The notes beneath the pieces were generated by a model, which was not told the DNA's origin, made no database searches, and saw nothing but the letters and a program-made list of their open reading frames with translations. The translations under genes were made by a program, and so were the position numbers. A DNA stretch of 64,000 bases from Paenibacillus baekrokdamisoli (GTDB lineage Bacteria; Bacillota; Bacilli; Paenibacillales; Paenibacillaceae). Positions 1-8,236 of this stretch are shown one piece after another; positions within the stretch are counted from its first letter, which is position 1; every line of letters begins with the position of its first letter. The stretch covers positions 4,171,501-4,235,500 of the forward strand of contig NZ_AP019308.1 of assembly GCF_003945345.1 (NCBI RefSeq). The letters run 5' to 3'.

Positions 1-283
1 TCGTTTCCAAGTCCGGAGAATCCACAGTCAAAAACTGGACATTCACACCCGTTCTTTTGCGGATTTCCTGGACTACCGTGTTATCTTCAGGAAAGTTAGT
101 CGTCTTGTCGATCAAAATTCGTACCGTTACCGGTTCTGCGGGTTTATTGCTTTCACCTGTTTTATTGCTTTCACCTGGTTTATTGCCTTCTTTGCCTGTG
201 GTCTCTCCGCTAGAGCAAGCGACCATACTAATCGTCATCCCGGCGATTAGTGTCATAATGACTGTCTTCTTTAACTTCAACAT
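1..283 (-). CDS. Sugar ABC transporter substrate-binding lipoprotein (N-terminal part only)
   Basis: This is the first 94 codons of a secreted solute-binding protein; the rest lies beyond the window edge. The start is ATG at 283 with a GGGGG-containing ribosome binding site about 6 bases upstream. The N-terminus has lysines, a hydrophobic stretch and a lipobox (MVACSS), so the mature protein should be lipid-anchored on the outer face of the membrane. A low-complexity linker rich in GESNK follows, then the start of a family-1-type binding domain (VTVRILIDK). It is last in a minus-strand run after a GntR regulator and LplB- and LplC-like permeases, the usual arrangement for an oligosaccharide importer. 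The ligand cannot be read from this fragment. Confidence 0.85.
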   Translation of the reverse strand, partial: MLKLKKTVIMTLIAGMTISMVACSSGETTGKEGNKPGESNKTGESNKPAEPVTVRILIDKTTNFPEDNTVVQEIRKRTGVNVQFLTVDSPDLET

Positions 284-335
284 ATAAGTACCCCCTATGA
301 ATGTATCTATTTTGAGAGCTTTCGCTCTTCAAAAT

Positions 336-1214
336 CTAACCTTTGATGGATCCTACCATTACGCCTTTGACGTAATATTTTTGCAAGAACGGATACACGA
401 TCAGCATCGGAATCACGGAAGCAACAACAGTAGCCATTTTGACCGATTCTTCAGTGACCAATCCGATTGAGGCAGCAAAGTTATCCGTCCCTTGGACCTG
501 CTGTAACGAGCTGCTCTGCAGCATCGTTCGCAAAAACACTTGAAGGACTTGTTTGGCATCGGAGTTGATGTAAAGAATAGCATCAAAATACGAGTTCCAA
601 TGGGCTACTCCGTAAAATAAAGCGATTGCGGCGATAACGGGACCCGATACGGGCAGGACTATCGAGAATAAAATACGCATCGGAGTGGCTCCATCAATAT
701 TTGCTGATTCTTCGAGCTCGACGGGTAAACTCTGAAAGTAATTTTTCATGATGATCAGGTTCCATGCACTGATAGCGCCTGGAATAATGAGCGACCATAT
801 GGAATCGATCAAACCGAGTTCTTTGACAACCAAGTAACTTGGGATCATACCGCCGCTGAACAGCATCGTGAAAAAAATCAGGAGTGTAATGAAGTTTCTT
901 CCCACAAATCTTCGAATGGATAGGGGATAAGCCAACATGGCGGTAAACACAATATTGATCGCAGTCCCTACAACTAAGCGAAAAATAGAGTTTCCATAGG
1001 CGTGAAAGATCCCTTTGCTATGAAGCAACAGCTCATATGAAGTTAGAGAAAAACCTTTCATCCAAATAAACAGCCCTCCACCCATAGCCAGCTTCGGATC
1101 GCTCAGCGAATACATCAGCACATACCAAAACGGATACAGGGTAACGATGGATAGCAGCAGCACACCGACATTCAAACTGAATTGCCCTATACGTTCTCCC
1201 GTCGACATTCTCAC
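336..1214 (-). CDS. Carbohydrate ABC transporter permease, LplC/YtcP type
   Basis: A 292-residue inner-membrane permease with about six hydrophobic segments. It carries the EAA loop that contacts the ATPase (ELEESANIDGA followed by LPVSGP, near residues 170-195) and ends in the typical VKGVMVGSIKG tail of LplC-like proteins. It follows the LplB-like permease by 28 bases and precedes the binding protein by 52 bases, so the three should be co-transcribed. No ATPase gene is present, which is normal for this family, where a shared MsmX-type ATPase usually serves many importers. The sugar transported is unknown. Confidence 0.92.
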   Translation of the reverse strand: MRMSTGERIGQFSLNVGVLLLSIVTLYPFWYVLMYSLSDPKLAMGGGLFIWMKGFSLTSYELLLHSKGIFHAYGNSIFRLVVGTAINIVFTAMLAYPLSIRRFVGRNFITLLIFFTMLFSGGMIPSYLVVKELGLIDSIWSLIIPGAISAWNLIIMKNYFQSLPVELEESANIDGATPMRILFSIVLPVSGPVIAAIALFYGVAHWNSYFDAILYINSDAKQVLQVFLRTMLQSSSLQQVQGTDNFAASIGLVTEESVKMATVVASVIPMLIVYPFLQKYYVKGVMVGSIKG

Positions 1215-1242
1215 CAGGTGATCCTCCTTTGCATGAATGCGG

Positions 1243-2208
1243 TTACATCAAACCGCTTTCTTTATCAATTTTTTTCGCAATAAAGTTTGTAAATAAAACA
1301 AGTACTAGACAAATGAGTGATTTGAACAAACCTGATGCCGTAGCCAAATCGTATTTCGCTTCCTGAAAAGCCAGTTTGAAGATGTACGTGTCTAAAATTT
1401 CGCTAACCTCGTAAACCTGTGGGTTGTAGAGAGCGAACACTTGATCCAGACCGGCATTGAGCAAGCTTCCCATACGGAAAATAAGCAGAATGACAATCGT
1501 TGTCCGCAAACCCGGCAGCGTAATATGCCAAATTTGCTGCCATTTCTTCGCGCCATCCACTTTAGCCGCCTCGTACATCTGCTGATCAATCGTAGCAATG
1601 GTAGCGAGATAAAGAACCGTACCAAAGCCCGCCTCCTTCCAGATATTCGATACGACAAGCAGGCTGCGGAAATATTCCTTGCTGCTCAGCAGGTTGACGG
1701 TCGAACCTTCATACCCGAAAAAATCAGCGATTTCTTTTATTACTCCGGTGGATGGAGAGAAGATGGCAAACAAAATTCCTGAAATAATAATCCAAGACAC
1801 AAAATGAGGCAAATAAATAGCAGTTTGAACGAATCTCTTATATAATTCACGCCGGATTTCATTCAGCATAATAGCCAAAATAATGGGAACCGGAAATGCA
1901 AATACCAGTTGGTATAAAGAAATGATGATGGTATTTTTCAAGGCTCTGTCGAATCCGTACATACCGAACAAATTTTTGAAATTTTCCAGCCCAATCCATT
2001 CACTGGCGAAAAAACCTTGGTAAATGTTGTATTTTTTAAAAGCAAGCAAAATGCCATACATCGGAATGTAATGGAACACAAGAAAGAACAAAATCCCTGG
2101 TATAGCCATGAAATATAACAGCTTGTCTTTCCGGATCTGGGACAATTTTCTTCTCCACTCTAGTGACTTTGCAGACACCTTCAGATTCGTCACTGTTTGA
2201 TCGCGCAA
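1243..2208 (-). CDS. Carbohydrate ABC transporter permease, LplB/YteP type
   Basis: A 321-residue integral membrane protein and partner of the LplC-like permease downstream. Its charged N-terminus is followed by six predicted hydrophobic segments, and the EAA loop (YEAAKVDGAKKWQQIWHITLP) lies near residue 213. The HYIPMYG motif after the first membrane segment is typical of LplB-type permeases. A cre-like site lies between this gene and the GntR regulator, suggesting catabolite control of the transporter genes in addition to GntR control. Assignment to the family is secure; substrate is not. Confidence 0.92.
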   Translation of the reverse strand: MRDQTVTNLKVSAKSLEWRRKLSQIRKDKLLYFMAIPGILFFLVFHYIPMYGILLAFKKYNIYQGFFASEWIGLENFKNLFGMYGFDRALKNTIIISLYQLVFAFPVPIILAIMLNEIRRELYKRFVQTAIYLPHFVSWIIISGILFAIFSPSTGVIKEIADFFGYEGSTVNLLSSKEYFRSLLVVSNIWKEAGFGTVLYLATIATIDQQMYEAAKVDGAKKWQQIWHITLPGLRTTIVILLIFRMGSLLNAGLDQVFALYNPQVYEVSEILDTYIFKLAFQEAKYDLATASGLFKSLICLVLVLFTNFIAKKIDKESGLM

Positions 2209-2228
2209 GACGTCCCCTCCCTTTTTCC

Positions 2229-2242
2229 TGTAAGCGCTTTAT
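2229..2242. promoter_or_regulatory. cre-like site (CcpA) upstream of the permease genes
   Basis: TGTAAGCGCTTTAT matches the cre core TGWAARCGYTWNCW at 13 of 14 positions. It sits in the 54-base gap between the regulator stop and the LplB-like start. CcpA with HPr-Ser-P binds such sites in Bacillota. Whether a promoter exists here, or the site acts as a roadblock in a longer transcript, cannot be seen. Confidence 0.45.
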
Positions 2243-2262
2243 TTTATTGGCGAAAGCAACAT

Positions 2263-2940
2263 CTAGCTATTCGTTTTTTTCCCCGTTGCTTTGATTCTCG
2301 CAATCAAATCCTCTTTGGCCTTGATAACGTGATCTCTGGTAATGTTTGCGGCAGCTTCCGCATCTCTATTTTTCAAAGCCTCCAGCAGCATCCGATGATC
2401 GTTCGCAATATCGATCCCCCTGTTCGAACCAAATATTTGGCGCATGCTGTCAATGAGTCCCCAATGCCGATCAATAATACGAATCGCTTCGTCATTTTGC
2501 GCTAAGTTATTGATAATTTTATGAAAGCTTTCATTAAGCTTCAGGCATAACAACAGCTCCCCTTCCGAGGATGCCTTCTCGTATTGCTCTTCAATGCTGA
2601 CAAGTCTGTTGTAATCGCTTTCCTTCATGAAAGGTACGCCATTGCGAACTAACATCGTTTCAATCGCCATTCGGATATCGTACATGTCAGACACAAACTT
2701 CTCATTCACCTCACGTACGCTTGCTCCTTTATGAGGCAGCAGGCTAACGAGCCCTTCTCCTTGAAGCTGCTGAAGCGCTTCCCGAATCGGCATCTGACTG
2801 ACGCCGTAACGAGTGGATAAATCGACGATTCGCAAGCGTACGCCTGGTTTAAATACACCCGATAAAATATCTCCGCGCAATTTATCACAAACCCGTGAGT
2901 AAGTCGTTTCATTTAATGCTGATTCCGGTATTACATCCAT
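2263..2940 (-). CDS. GntR family transcriptional regulator, FCD (FadR-like) subfamily
   Basis: A 225-residue DNA-binding repressor. Residues 15-75 form the GntR winged helix (SRVCDKLRGDILSGVFKPG, then SQMPIREALQQLQGEGLV), and the rest is the all-helical FCD ligand domain with spaced histidines (ESFHK, DHRMLLEAL, DHVIKAK) typical of metal/organic-acid sensing in this subfamily. ATG at 2940 has an AGGAGAG ribosome binding site. It is the first gene of the run with the sugar permeases. An exceptionally clear paired operator upstream suggests autoregulation of the whole run. FCD regulators often respond to sugar acids, so uronate or aldonate oligomers are possible ligands; that is inference. Confidence 0.93.
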   Translation of the reverse strand: MDVIPESALNETTYSRVCDKLRGDILSGVFKPGVRLRIVDLSTRYGVSQMPIREALQQLQGEGLVSLLPHKGASVREVNEKFVSDMYDIRMAIETMLVRNGVPFMKESDYNRLVSIEEQYEKASSEGELLLCLKLNESFHKIINNLAQNDEAIRIIDRHWGLIDSMRQIFGSNRGIDIANDHRMLLEALKNRDAEAAANITRDHVIKAKEDLIARIKATGKKTNS

Positions 2941-2965
2941 ACTCTTCTCTCCTGTTAAACTTATT

Positions 2966-3042
2966 TATTTGATATTTGATACAATATCATATCCAGATTA
3001 ACCCTGCAAGCGTTTTTTTGATATTGTATCAAATATCAAATA
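2966..3042. promoter_or_regulatory. Paired GntR-type operators (24-bp perfect inverted repeat)
   Basis: Bases 2966-2989 and 3019-3042 are perfect reverse complements separated by 29 bases. Each arm contains its own near-palindrome, TGATACAATATCA (2977-2989) and TGATATTGTATCA (3019-3031), of the form TGATA-N3-TATCA, plus an outward extra TGATATT half-site. The two centres are 42 bases apart, about four helical turns, so two dimers would bind the same DNA face. The position directly upstream of the GntR gene makes this its likely operator. Confidence 0.7.
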
Positions 3043-3114
3043 TCAAAAGAATAGCTTACCATTCAAAAACGGACTGCTATTCATCCGAAGTTCGAGAAAA
3101 AAATTGATTTAACA

Positions 3115-3163
3115 AAACAAGCATAATCAGACAGCTAGTCAGCTGTACTGATTATGCTTGTTT
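3115..3163 (-). terminator. Rho-independent terminator after the carbamoyltransferase-like gene
   Basis: A long hairpin, with arms 3115-3136 and 3141-3163 around the tetraloop AGTC and a single bulged base, follows the stop at 3202 by about 40 bases on the minus strand. The minus-strand sequence beyond it is T-rich. It separates this gene from the GntR operon. Confidence 0.75.
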
Positions 3164-3201
3164 CTATGGAGCTGGTAGCTCCACATATAAGTCATTTGCT
3201 T

Positions 3202-4116
3202 CTAATGATTGAGCAAATATAATAGCAAAGACTTTTGAGCATGCATCCTGTTCTCCGCTTGTTGATAGATAACGGATCGTTCTGATTCGATTAGCTCCTC
3301 TTCAATTTCGAATCCGGGATGGATAGGCATATCATGCATGATGTAAGGGGAATACCCATTGAGGTTCTTCCTATTCAATTGAAAGGGCAGCATCTGCTCA
3401 ATTCTTCGTTTTTTCTCACCTTCATAATGACTCTCGTGAAGAAATTCCATATCAACCCACGCGTCCGTATAAACAAAATCAGACTTCGAAACAGCCTCAG
3501 ATAGACTACTTACGTTCTCCACACATCCGCTTCTGAATGCAGTCTGCATCAGTTCTTCATCCCACGAGGGGGCGTTAATAATAGGAGTCACTAAGAGAAG
3601 CTTGATACCTAATGATGTACACCCTGCAATCAAGGAATTTGCTACATTGTTAAGAATTCCAACATAAGTAAGGGTTATCCCCGAGAATGTTCCTGCTGCT
3701 TCATAAATGGTCATCAAGTCTGCTAACGCTTGGCAAGGATGATATTTATCGCAACATCCATTGATTACTGGAACTTTGGCGTATTTAGCTAATTCAAGTA
3801 GATCGGAATGGTTCTTCAATCTCGCCATGATCACATCACAGTTCCTTGATACATATTGAGCTTCATATTGAATGGGTGAAATACTGAAGTTACTGGAGTC
3901 CCAATCCATCGCAACCGAGTACCCACCCATTTGATTGATTGCAGACTGAAAAGATAAGTTTGTTCTAGTGGATGTTTTCTGAAAAAGCATGAGGAGACCT
4001 TTTCTTTCGGATGCATGATAAAATTTTTCTGGACTATTCTTAATCTCAATTCCCTTTTGGACGATAGAGTGAAGAGTATCCTTGTTAAATTCTTTCAATG
4101 ATAATAGATGATTCAT
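3202..4116 (-). CDS. Ornithine/aspartate carbamoyltransferase family protein
   Basis: A 304-residue cytosolic enzyme of the family that transfers a carbamoyl group from carbamoyl phosphate to an amino group. The carbamoyl-phosphate loop STRTN lies near residue 49 and the HPCQ motif near 127. In ornithine carbamoyltransferases a conserved HCLP motif binds the amino substrate; here the equivalent stretch reads MHDMPIHPG, without the cysteine, and the usual DVWVSMG is DAWVDME. The acceptor may therefore not be plain ornithine. The gene stands alone, with no other arginine genes nearby, but an excellent ARG box lies just upstream. ATG at 4116 has a GGGGGA ribosome binding site. Family assignment is secure; substrate is open. 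Confidence 0.85.
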   Translation of the reverse strand: MNHLLSLKEFNKDTLHSIVQKGIEIKNSPEKFYHASERKGLLMLFQKTSTRTNLSFQSAINQMGGYSVAMDWDSSNFSISPIQYEAQYVSRNCDVIMARLKNHSDLLELAKYAKVPVINGCCDKYHPCQALADLMTIYEAAGTFSGITLTYVGILNNVANSLIAGCTSLGIKLLLVTPIINAPSWDEELMQTAFRSGCVENVSSLSEAVSKSDFVYTDAWVDMEFLHESHYEGEKKRRIEQMLPFQLNRKNLNGYSPYIMHDMPIHPGFEIEEELIESERSVIYQQAENRMHAQKSLLLYLLNH

Positions 4117-4135
4117 TGTATCCCCCTTTTTATTT

Positions 4136-4179
4136 TATGAATATTTATGCGTTATTATGAATTTATATTCATAATAACG
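4136..4179 (-). promoter_or_regulatory. ARG box pair (ArgR/AhrC operator)
   Basis: Bases 4150-4179 form a perfect palindrome with 13-base arms whose core, TGAATTTATATTCA (4158-4171), fits the ARG box consensus TGAAT-W4-ATTCA exactly. A weaker second box, TGAATATTTATGC (from 4138), lies 20 bases away centre to centre, close to the usual tandem spacing. It starts about 20 bases upstream of the carbamoyltransferase-like gene, so ArgR/AhrC control by arginine is likely. Confidence 0.7.
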
Positions 4180-4216
4180 TAAAAGGGGTTATTTGTACAC
4201 CGTATCAAGTCGCCAA

Positions 4217-4271
4217 CACGAAACAAAAGCGACCCTTAAGAATGATCTGTCTGCGTAGCGTGCTTCTACGC
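4217..4271. repeat. Short dispersed repeat, degraded copy
   Basis: This non-coding stretch shares blocks with the palindromic repeat at 52503-52643 on the opposite strand: CACGAAACAAAAGCG, then ACCCTTAAG, then AAGAATGATC-x-GTC-x-GCGTAGCG. The middle of the longer copy is missing here. A small hairpin, GCGTAG/CTACGC, closes the unit. Nothing else was recognised in the rest of the gap 4180-4357. Confidence 0.5.
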
Positions 4272-4357
4272 ACCATGCTTTAGCTTGCTAGGAAGTTCGT
4301 TTTCCACAGAAGGACGCAAATAAAGAGAAAGGCTACCTAAATCGGCAGCCCTTCTCT

Positions 4358-5089
4358 TTATTTAAATGCAACTGTGTCAAGCTTTTTGGCCTCGAAGGTA
4401 TGGTTCTCTTGTTCCTCATACAGCATCCCATCCTTAATCGTCACAATACGATCGCATAAATCTAAAACACGCTCATCATGGGTAACCATCACAGCAGCCT
4501 TCCCTCTTTGCTTCACCTCTGATGCGATTAACTCTACAACCGCTCTACCCCGTTTAGAATCAAGGCTGGCTGTAGGCTCGTCGGCAAGAATAACGCCTGG
4601 ATCATTCATGAATGCTCGAGCAATTGCCACCCTTTGACGCTCACCACCAGAGAGCTTTTCTGGATAGTAGTTCATTCGCTGCAGTAATCCTACCTGCTCC
4701 AGTAACGCTTTAGCCTTCTGTTCCGCTTCTTTTCCGCCTTTACCCGCTAATTTTGACACGAGTAACAGCTGATCCAACACTTTCAAATACGGAACAAGAT
4801 TGGAGGCTTGGAAAATGAAGCCCAGATTTTTCACTCTAACCGCACTCATTTCACGTGAAGAGAGATTCGTTATATCCTTCTGATTAATTAAAATACGTCC
4901 ACTTGAAGGAGAAAGCAGGGCTCCCGCAATGGAGAGAAACGTGCTTTTACCAGAGCCAGAGGGGCCAACAACGGCAACAAACTCCCCCTCTTTAACGTTT
5001 AACGAAACTTTTTGTAACGCCGTAACAGCTGTCTCGCCTTCTCCATAAATTTTATTCACATTCTCAAGAATTAGTTTATCCTTCATCAT
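4358..5089 (-). CDS. ABC transporter ATP-binding protein (HrtA/MacB-LolD type)
   Basis: A 243-residue cytosolic ATPase. It has Walker A (GPSGSGKS, near 42-49), Q-loop, signature LSGGERQR (near 145), Walker B (VILADEPTASLD) and the switch histidine (MVTHDE). The lid of conserved positions fits the MacB/LolD/HrtA group, which drives FtsX-type permeases rather than classical importers. It overlaps the permease gene upstream by four bases (ATGA), so the two are translationally coupled. Together they likely export a hydrophobic or toxic compound, haem being one candidate. Confidence 0.92.
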   Translation of the reverse strand: MMKDKLILENVNKIYGEGETAVTALQKVSLNVKEGEFVAVVGPSGSGKSTFLSIAGALLSPSSGRILINQKDITNLSSREMSAVRVKNLGFIFQASNLVPYLKVLDQLLLVSKLAGKGGKEAEQKAKALLEQVGLLQRMNYYPEKLSGGERQRVAIARAFMNDPGVILADEPTASLDSKRGRAVVELIASEVKQRGKAAVMVTHDERVLDLCDRIVTIKDGMLYEEQENHTFEAKKLDTVAFK

Positions 5090-6183
5090 TCAACCCTCCC
5101 AATGGCTTCAATGGCATCCACTTTTGCGATCCGATTCAAAGACAACAATGCGCCGACAATCGACACTAGAATAAGCAGACCCGAATATTGAGACAATACA
5201 TCTGAGCCTAATTCAAATGGCATACTCTCCGGCAGGATCGCACTCACACCAAAGGTAAGTCCAATACTTATGGCAACAGCTACGATCGCAAGAAGTAATA
5301 CTTGTCCGACTAAATTTACTGCAAGATAGGATGTCTTCGCTCCGATTGCCTTTAGCACACCGAACTGGCTAATTTTCTGCAGGGTGATGACATAGAAGAA
5401 TACCGCTTGTATAAAGGCTGCAATGACAATCAAGAACGCAATCATCATCGTCAAGGAGCCTTGTTCCTCTTTGAAGCCCGGAATGCCTTGTACGGCCTCT
5501 TTCTTCGTAATGACTTCTACATCAGATAAGCTCTTTTGCAGGGAGTCCTTAGTAAGACTGCTTGTTGTAACGACAATCGAACTATAGGAAGCCGTTTTTT
5601 TCCCGAAGGATGTTTTCATAAGATTTTCATAATGATCCATATTCATAAATGCTACCGGCGTATGGCTGAATTTCTGATTCTTCGTGAAACCAACGACCTT
5701 CCATTCGATTCCTAACTCCTTATCACCCAGCGTATCGCCTAATTGAATGCCTTTTTCTTTAAGCGATGAGTCAAGGACCACTTCGTTGTCAGCACTCATA
5801 AGCTTGCCTTCTGTGATGCTGGGCATGAGCGTCCCCTTGGGGTCGACTCCAAAAAGAGCGATATCCATCTTTTTCTTCGAATCATTCTGATAAACAGACA
5901 ACATTGTTTGAGCAAGCGGCTCGGCTTGTATAGCTCTATCTAGTTTGCGAACTTCATCTAACTTCTCTATAGCTAGCGTAGATCGCGTCAGTTTATGGTC
6001 CGAATCTGCCTGTAAGACAAAGTAATCGGCATTCATATCCTTCAAGATTGACGCATTATCTGAGGAAAGCCCGCTGGCTAATCCAGACACGATAAAAGTT
6101 AACCATGCAACAAGAACCATAATTAATCCGATTAAAAAATAACGACCTTTCGCATATTTCAATTCGCGCATCGCTAGAAACAT
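5086..6183 (-). CDS. FtsX-like ABC transporter permease, HrtB-like
   Basis: A 365-residue membrane protein with one N-terminal membrane helix (residues about 15-38), a large extracytoplasmic domain (about 40-240) and three C-terminal helices, the layout of four-helix MacB/FtsX-type permeases. The start MFLAMRELKYAKGRY and the segment VSGLASGLSSDN resemble HrtB haem-efflux permeases as I recall them. A ribosome binding site GGAG lies about 11 bases before ATG at 6183. No HssRS-type haem sensor is adjacent, so the haem role is only a suggestion; peptide or antibiotic efflux is also possible. Confidence 0.87.
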   Translation of the reverse strand: MFLAMRELKYAKGRYFLIGLIMVLVAWLTFIVSGLASGLSSDNASILKDMNADYFVLQADSDHKLTRSTLAIEKLDEVRKLDRAIQAEPLAQTMLSVYQNDSKKKMDIALFGVDPKGTLMPSITEGKLMSADNEVVLDSSLKEKGIQLGDTLGDKELGIEWKVVGFTKNQKFSHTPVAFMNMDHYENLMKTSFGKKTASYSSIVVTTSSLTKDSLQKSLSDVEVITKKEAVQGIPGFKEEQGSLTMMIAFLIVIAAFIQAVFFYVITLQKISQFGVLKAIGAKTSYLAVNLVGQVLLLAIVAVAISIGLTFGVSAILPESMPFELGSDVLSQYSGLLILVSIVGALLSLNRIAKVDAIEAIGRVE

Positions 6184-6286
6184 AATTCAATCATCTCCAT
6201 TCATTTTGTTGATAGGTCTAATTTACGTTTGTAATATGAATGGAGTGTGAATGACTCATTACAAAGTCAGCTAACTTACGCATAAT

Positions 6287-6320
6287 GCAAAAAGCTTAAG
6301 CCAACTATCGGCTCAAGCTT
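6287..6320 (-). terminator. Terminator of the GGDEF/HD-GYP pair
   Basis: On the minus strand AAGCTTGAGCC, a 7-base loop and GGCTTAAGCTT form an 11-pair stem with one G-U pair, followed by a run of T. It lies 45 bases after the HD-GYP stop codon. Confidence 0.75.
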
Positions 6321-6364
6321 CGACTTTCATATGGGCGGCTCAACAATGAGTATCTAGTCTCCCA

Positions 6365-7366
6365 CTAATCAATACGTATCTCTTTGATCTGAATATCATT
6401 TCGTTTACTTAAATCTATAAATTCTTCGTTAACTTTAATGAATGGGGTCTCAATGTTATGAGGATTCAGTGAAACAACTTCCCCTACTCTCCCATCCGTA
6501 AGGACCACATTCTCACCAACCATTCTCTTCACGATGTTAGCTAGAAACACAGAAACAATGCTCGGATCAAGCTCTCCAAAAATCCCTCTCCTCATTTGGC
6601 CCACGATTTCATGGAATGGAAGGGGATCGTGATACGGACGCTTAGAAGACATGGCATGAAAAATATCGGCAACTGCTACAATTCTGCTGAAGAACTCGAT
6701 TTTCCCCTCTTTTAGCCCTAAGGGATAGCCTTTGCCATCATTTCGCTCATGATGCTGAAGGGCTACTAGTGGAATCCGTTGGTCTATACCAATCGTATCC
6801 TTCAATAGCTCATATCCATAAACCGTGTGCTTTTTTATCAGCGCAAATTCATCATCCGTTAACTTACCTGGCTTATTCAATATTTCAATGGGTACCTTCA
6901 CTTTTCCAATATCATGCAAGGTAGCTGCTAGGGAAAGAATAGCAATTTCTGATTCCGTTAAATGCAGCCATCTGCCAATTAGAGTCGATAATATGCCAAC
7001 CCCAATATTATGCTGATACGTATACTCGTCCGTTGCCTTCACAGCTTCAAATAATTGAAATACATTTGCCTGCTCAGAAGCTTGCTGAACAGCGGGAAGA
7101 ATGTTCTTCTGTATATCCAGCAATGGAATCTTTCCAGAAGTTCGAATCGACTGAAACAGTTCCTTCGACGTATTAACAACCTGTTTAATGGATTGCTCAT
7201 ATCCGTCTTCATCTTCCGATACGAATACTATAGAATAGAGATCAATGGAATGATTTTTTAATAAGGTAAGATGTTCCTGATAAAGCGTTGTATGTGCAGG
7301 GATTAAGGACAACCCGTTCAAATTTGTGATATCACTTTTGACTTTCCTACCAAAGAAGCTATCCAT
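6365..7366 (-). CDS. HD-GYP domain cyclic-di-GMP phosphodiesterase
   Basis: A 333-residue soluble protein. The HD-GYP domain spans about 100-290 and keeps its metal ligands: HDIGK at 151-155, HHERNDGKGYP at 205-215 and the VADIFHAM helix. Such domains hydrolyse the second messenger c-di-GMP to pGpG or GMP. The N-terminal 95 residues match nothing I recognise, and the C-terminal 45 form a small beta-rich tail (VVLTDGRVGEVVSLNP). Its start overlaps the end of the diguanylate cyclase gene by eight bases, so synthesis and breakdown of c-di-GMP are encoded in one transcript. Confidence 0.92.
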   Translation of the reverse strand: MDSFFGRKVKSDITNLNGLSLIPAHTTLYQEHLTLLKNHSIDLYSIVFVSEDEDGYEQSIKQVVNTSKELFQSIRTSGKIPLLDIQKNILPAVQQASEQANVFQLFEAVKATDEYTYQHNIGVGILSTLIGRWLHLTESEIAILSLAATLHDIGKVKVPIEILNKPGKLTDDEFALIKKHTVYGYELLKDTIGIDQRIPLVALQHHERNDGKGYPLGLKEGKIEFFSRIVAVADIFHAMSSKRPYHDPLPFHEIVGQMRRGIFGELDPSIVSVFLANIVKRMVGENVVLTDGRVGEVVSLNPHNIETPFIKVNEEFIDLSKRNDIQIKEIRID

Positions 7367-8084
7367 TCCTCACCCTCCAATAAACCCCGAAATCATCCAT
7401 TTCGGTATCGATTCCATTATTTTTTAAACTTCCAATTATCTGTTTATTATTCTTGTTGCACTTGTCGCTGTACATTTTTCTGTCGGCAATCTTAATAAGA
7501 TCATTCAATTCCACACCTTCATCTGGATAAGTTGCGTAACCCACTGACACAGAAACGGGCACTGAAATCGTATTCGATAATTTATTTAATTCATTGTGGA
7601 GGCGGGTTTGTAATCCGTTCATTCCTGATTGCTCTACGCAAGGTAAAATACCGACAAATTCATCGCCGCCCCACCTAACGATATAGTCCGAATCTCGGAA
7701 TGACTTCTTAAGTGTGCTTGCAATCAGCTGCAGCACCTGATCACCCGTTGCATGGTCATAATGATCATTGATTGATTTGAAATCATCTACATCAATAAGG
7801 AAAATGATAAGCTTCTGCGCTTTTCTATCCGAAATGCGCTTCAATTTTGGGAATAGATCCATTATGAATCGGCGGTTGTAGCTTCCCGTCAATACATCCT
7901 TTTCAGAAAGGAATTTGACCTTGTCGTAATGTTTACCGAGCCACCATCCTAAGAATAAGTAGAAGGCTGAGACAAATACAGCAGTCACATCCAAGTAATC
8001 ATGGGCGATATTGGTATAGAGAAGGAACCCGAGCAAACTTATGACAACGATCAACAGGGATATCATGCGCCCCGTATGTTTCAT
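7359..8084 (-). CDS. Membrane-anchored GGDEF diguanylate cyclase
   Basis: A 241-residue protein with two N-terminal membrane helices (about 7-24 and 31-49) and a single GGDEF domain (about 60-220). The catalytic motif is intact (RWGGDEF, GGDEF at 139-143), as is the magnesium site (FLIDVDDFKSIND), so it should make c-di-GMP from two GTP. The inhibitory I-site RxxD is present as RDSD at 130-133, five residues before GGDEF, so product inhibition is expected. There is no sensory domain beyond the membrane anchor. It is translated just ahead of the overlapping HD-GYP gene. Confidence 0.92.
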   Translation of the reverse strand: MKHTGRMISLLIVVISLLGFLLYTNIAHDYLDVTAVFVSAFYLFLGWWLGKHYDKVKFLSEKDVLTGSYNRRFIMDLFPKLKRISDRKAQKLIIFLIDVDDFKSINDHYDHATGDQVLQLIASTLKKSFRDSDYIVRWGGDEFVGILPCVEQSGMNGLQTRLHNELNKLSNTISVPVSVSVGYATYPDEGVELNDLIKIADRKMYSDKCNKNNKQIIGSLKNNGIDTEMDDFGVYWRVRNG

Positions 8085-8205
8085 TTGTTATTGCACCCCT
8101 CTTATATTCATGAATTAGGATCTGAGCCCTAGCTTTTCTTATTTCATGGCTGACAATTTTCGAGATTATTCGTTGTATATTTGTAATTCTAACGGTGTGC
8201 TGCAT

Positions 8206-8231
8206 ATAAAAAAATCCCCCAAATGGGGGAT
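8206..8231 (-). terminator. Terminator after the MalT-type regulator
   Basis: On the minus strand ATCCCCC-ATTT-GGGGGAT is followed by seven T. The hairpin starts about six bases after the stop codon of the large regulator. The remaining gap up to 8236 holds only the leader of the GGDEF gene. Confidence 0.9.
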
Positions 8232-8236
8232 ACGTC

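Noticed and set aside
57..287. Plus-strand hydrophobic frame at the window start
   Set aside because: It is the reverse of the signal peptide and linker of the minus-strand lipoprotein, which has the better start and lipobox.
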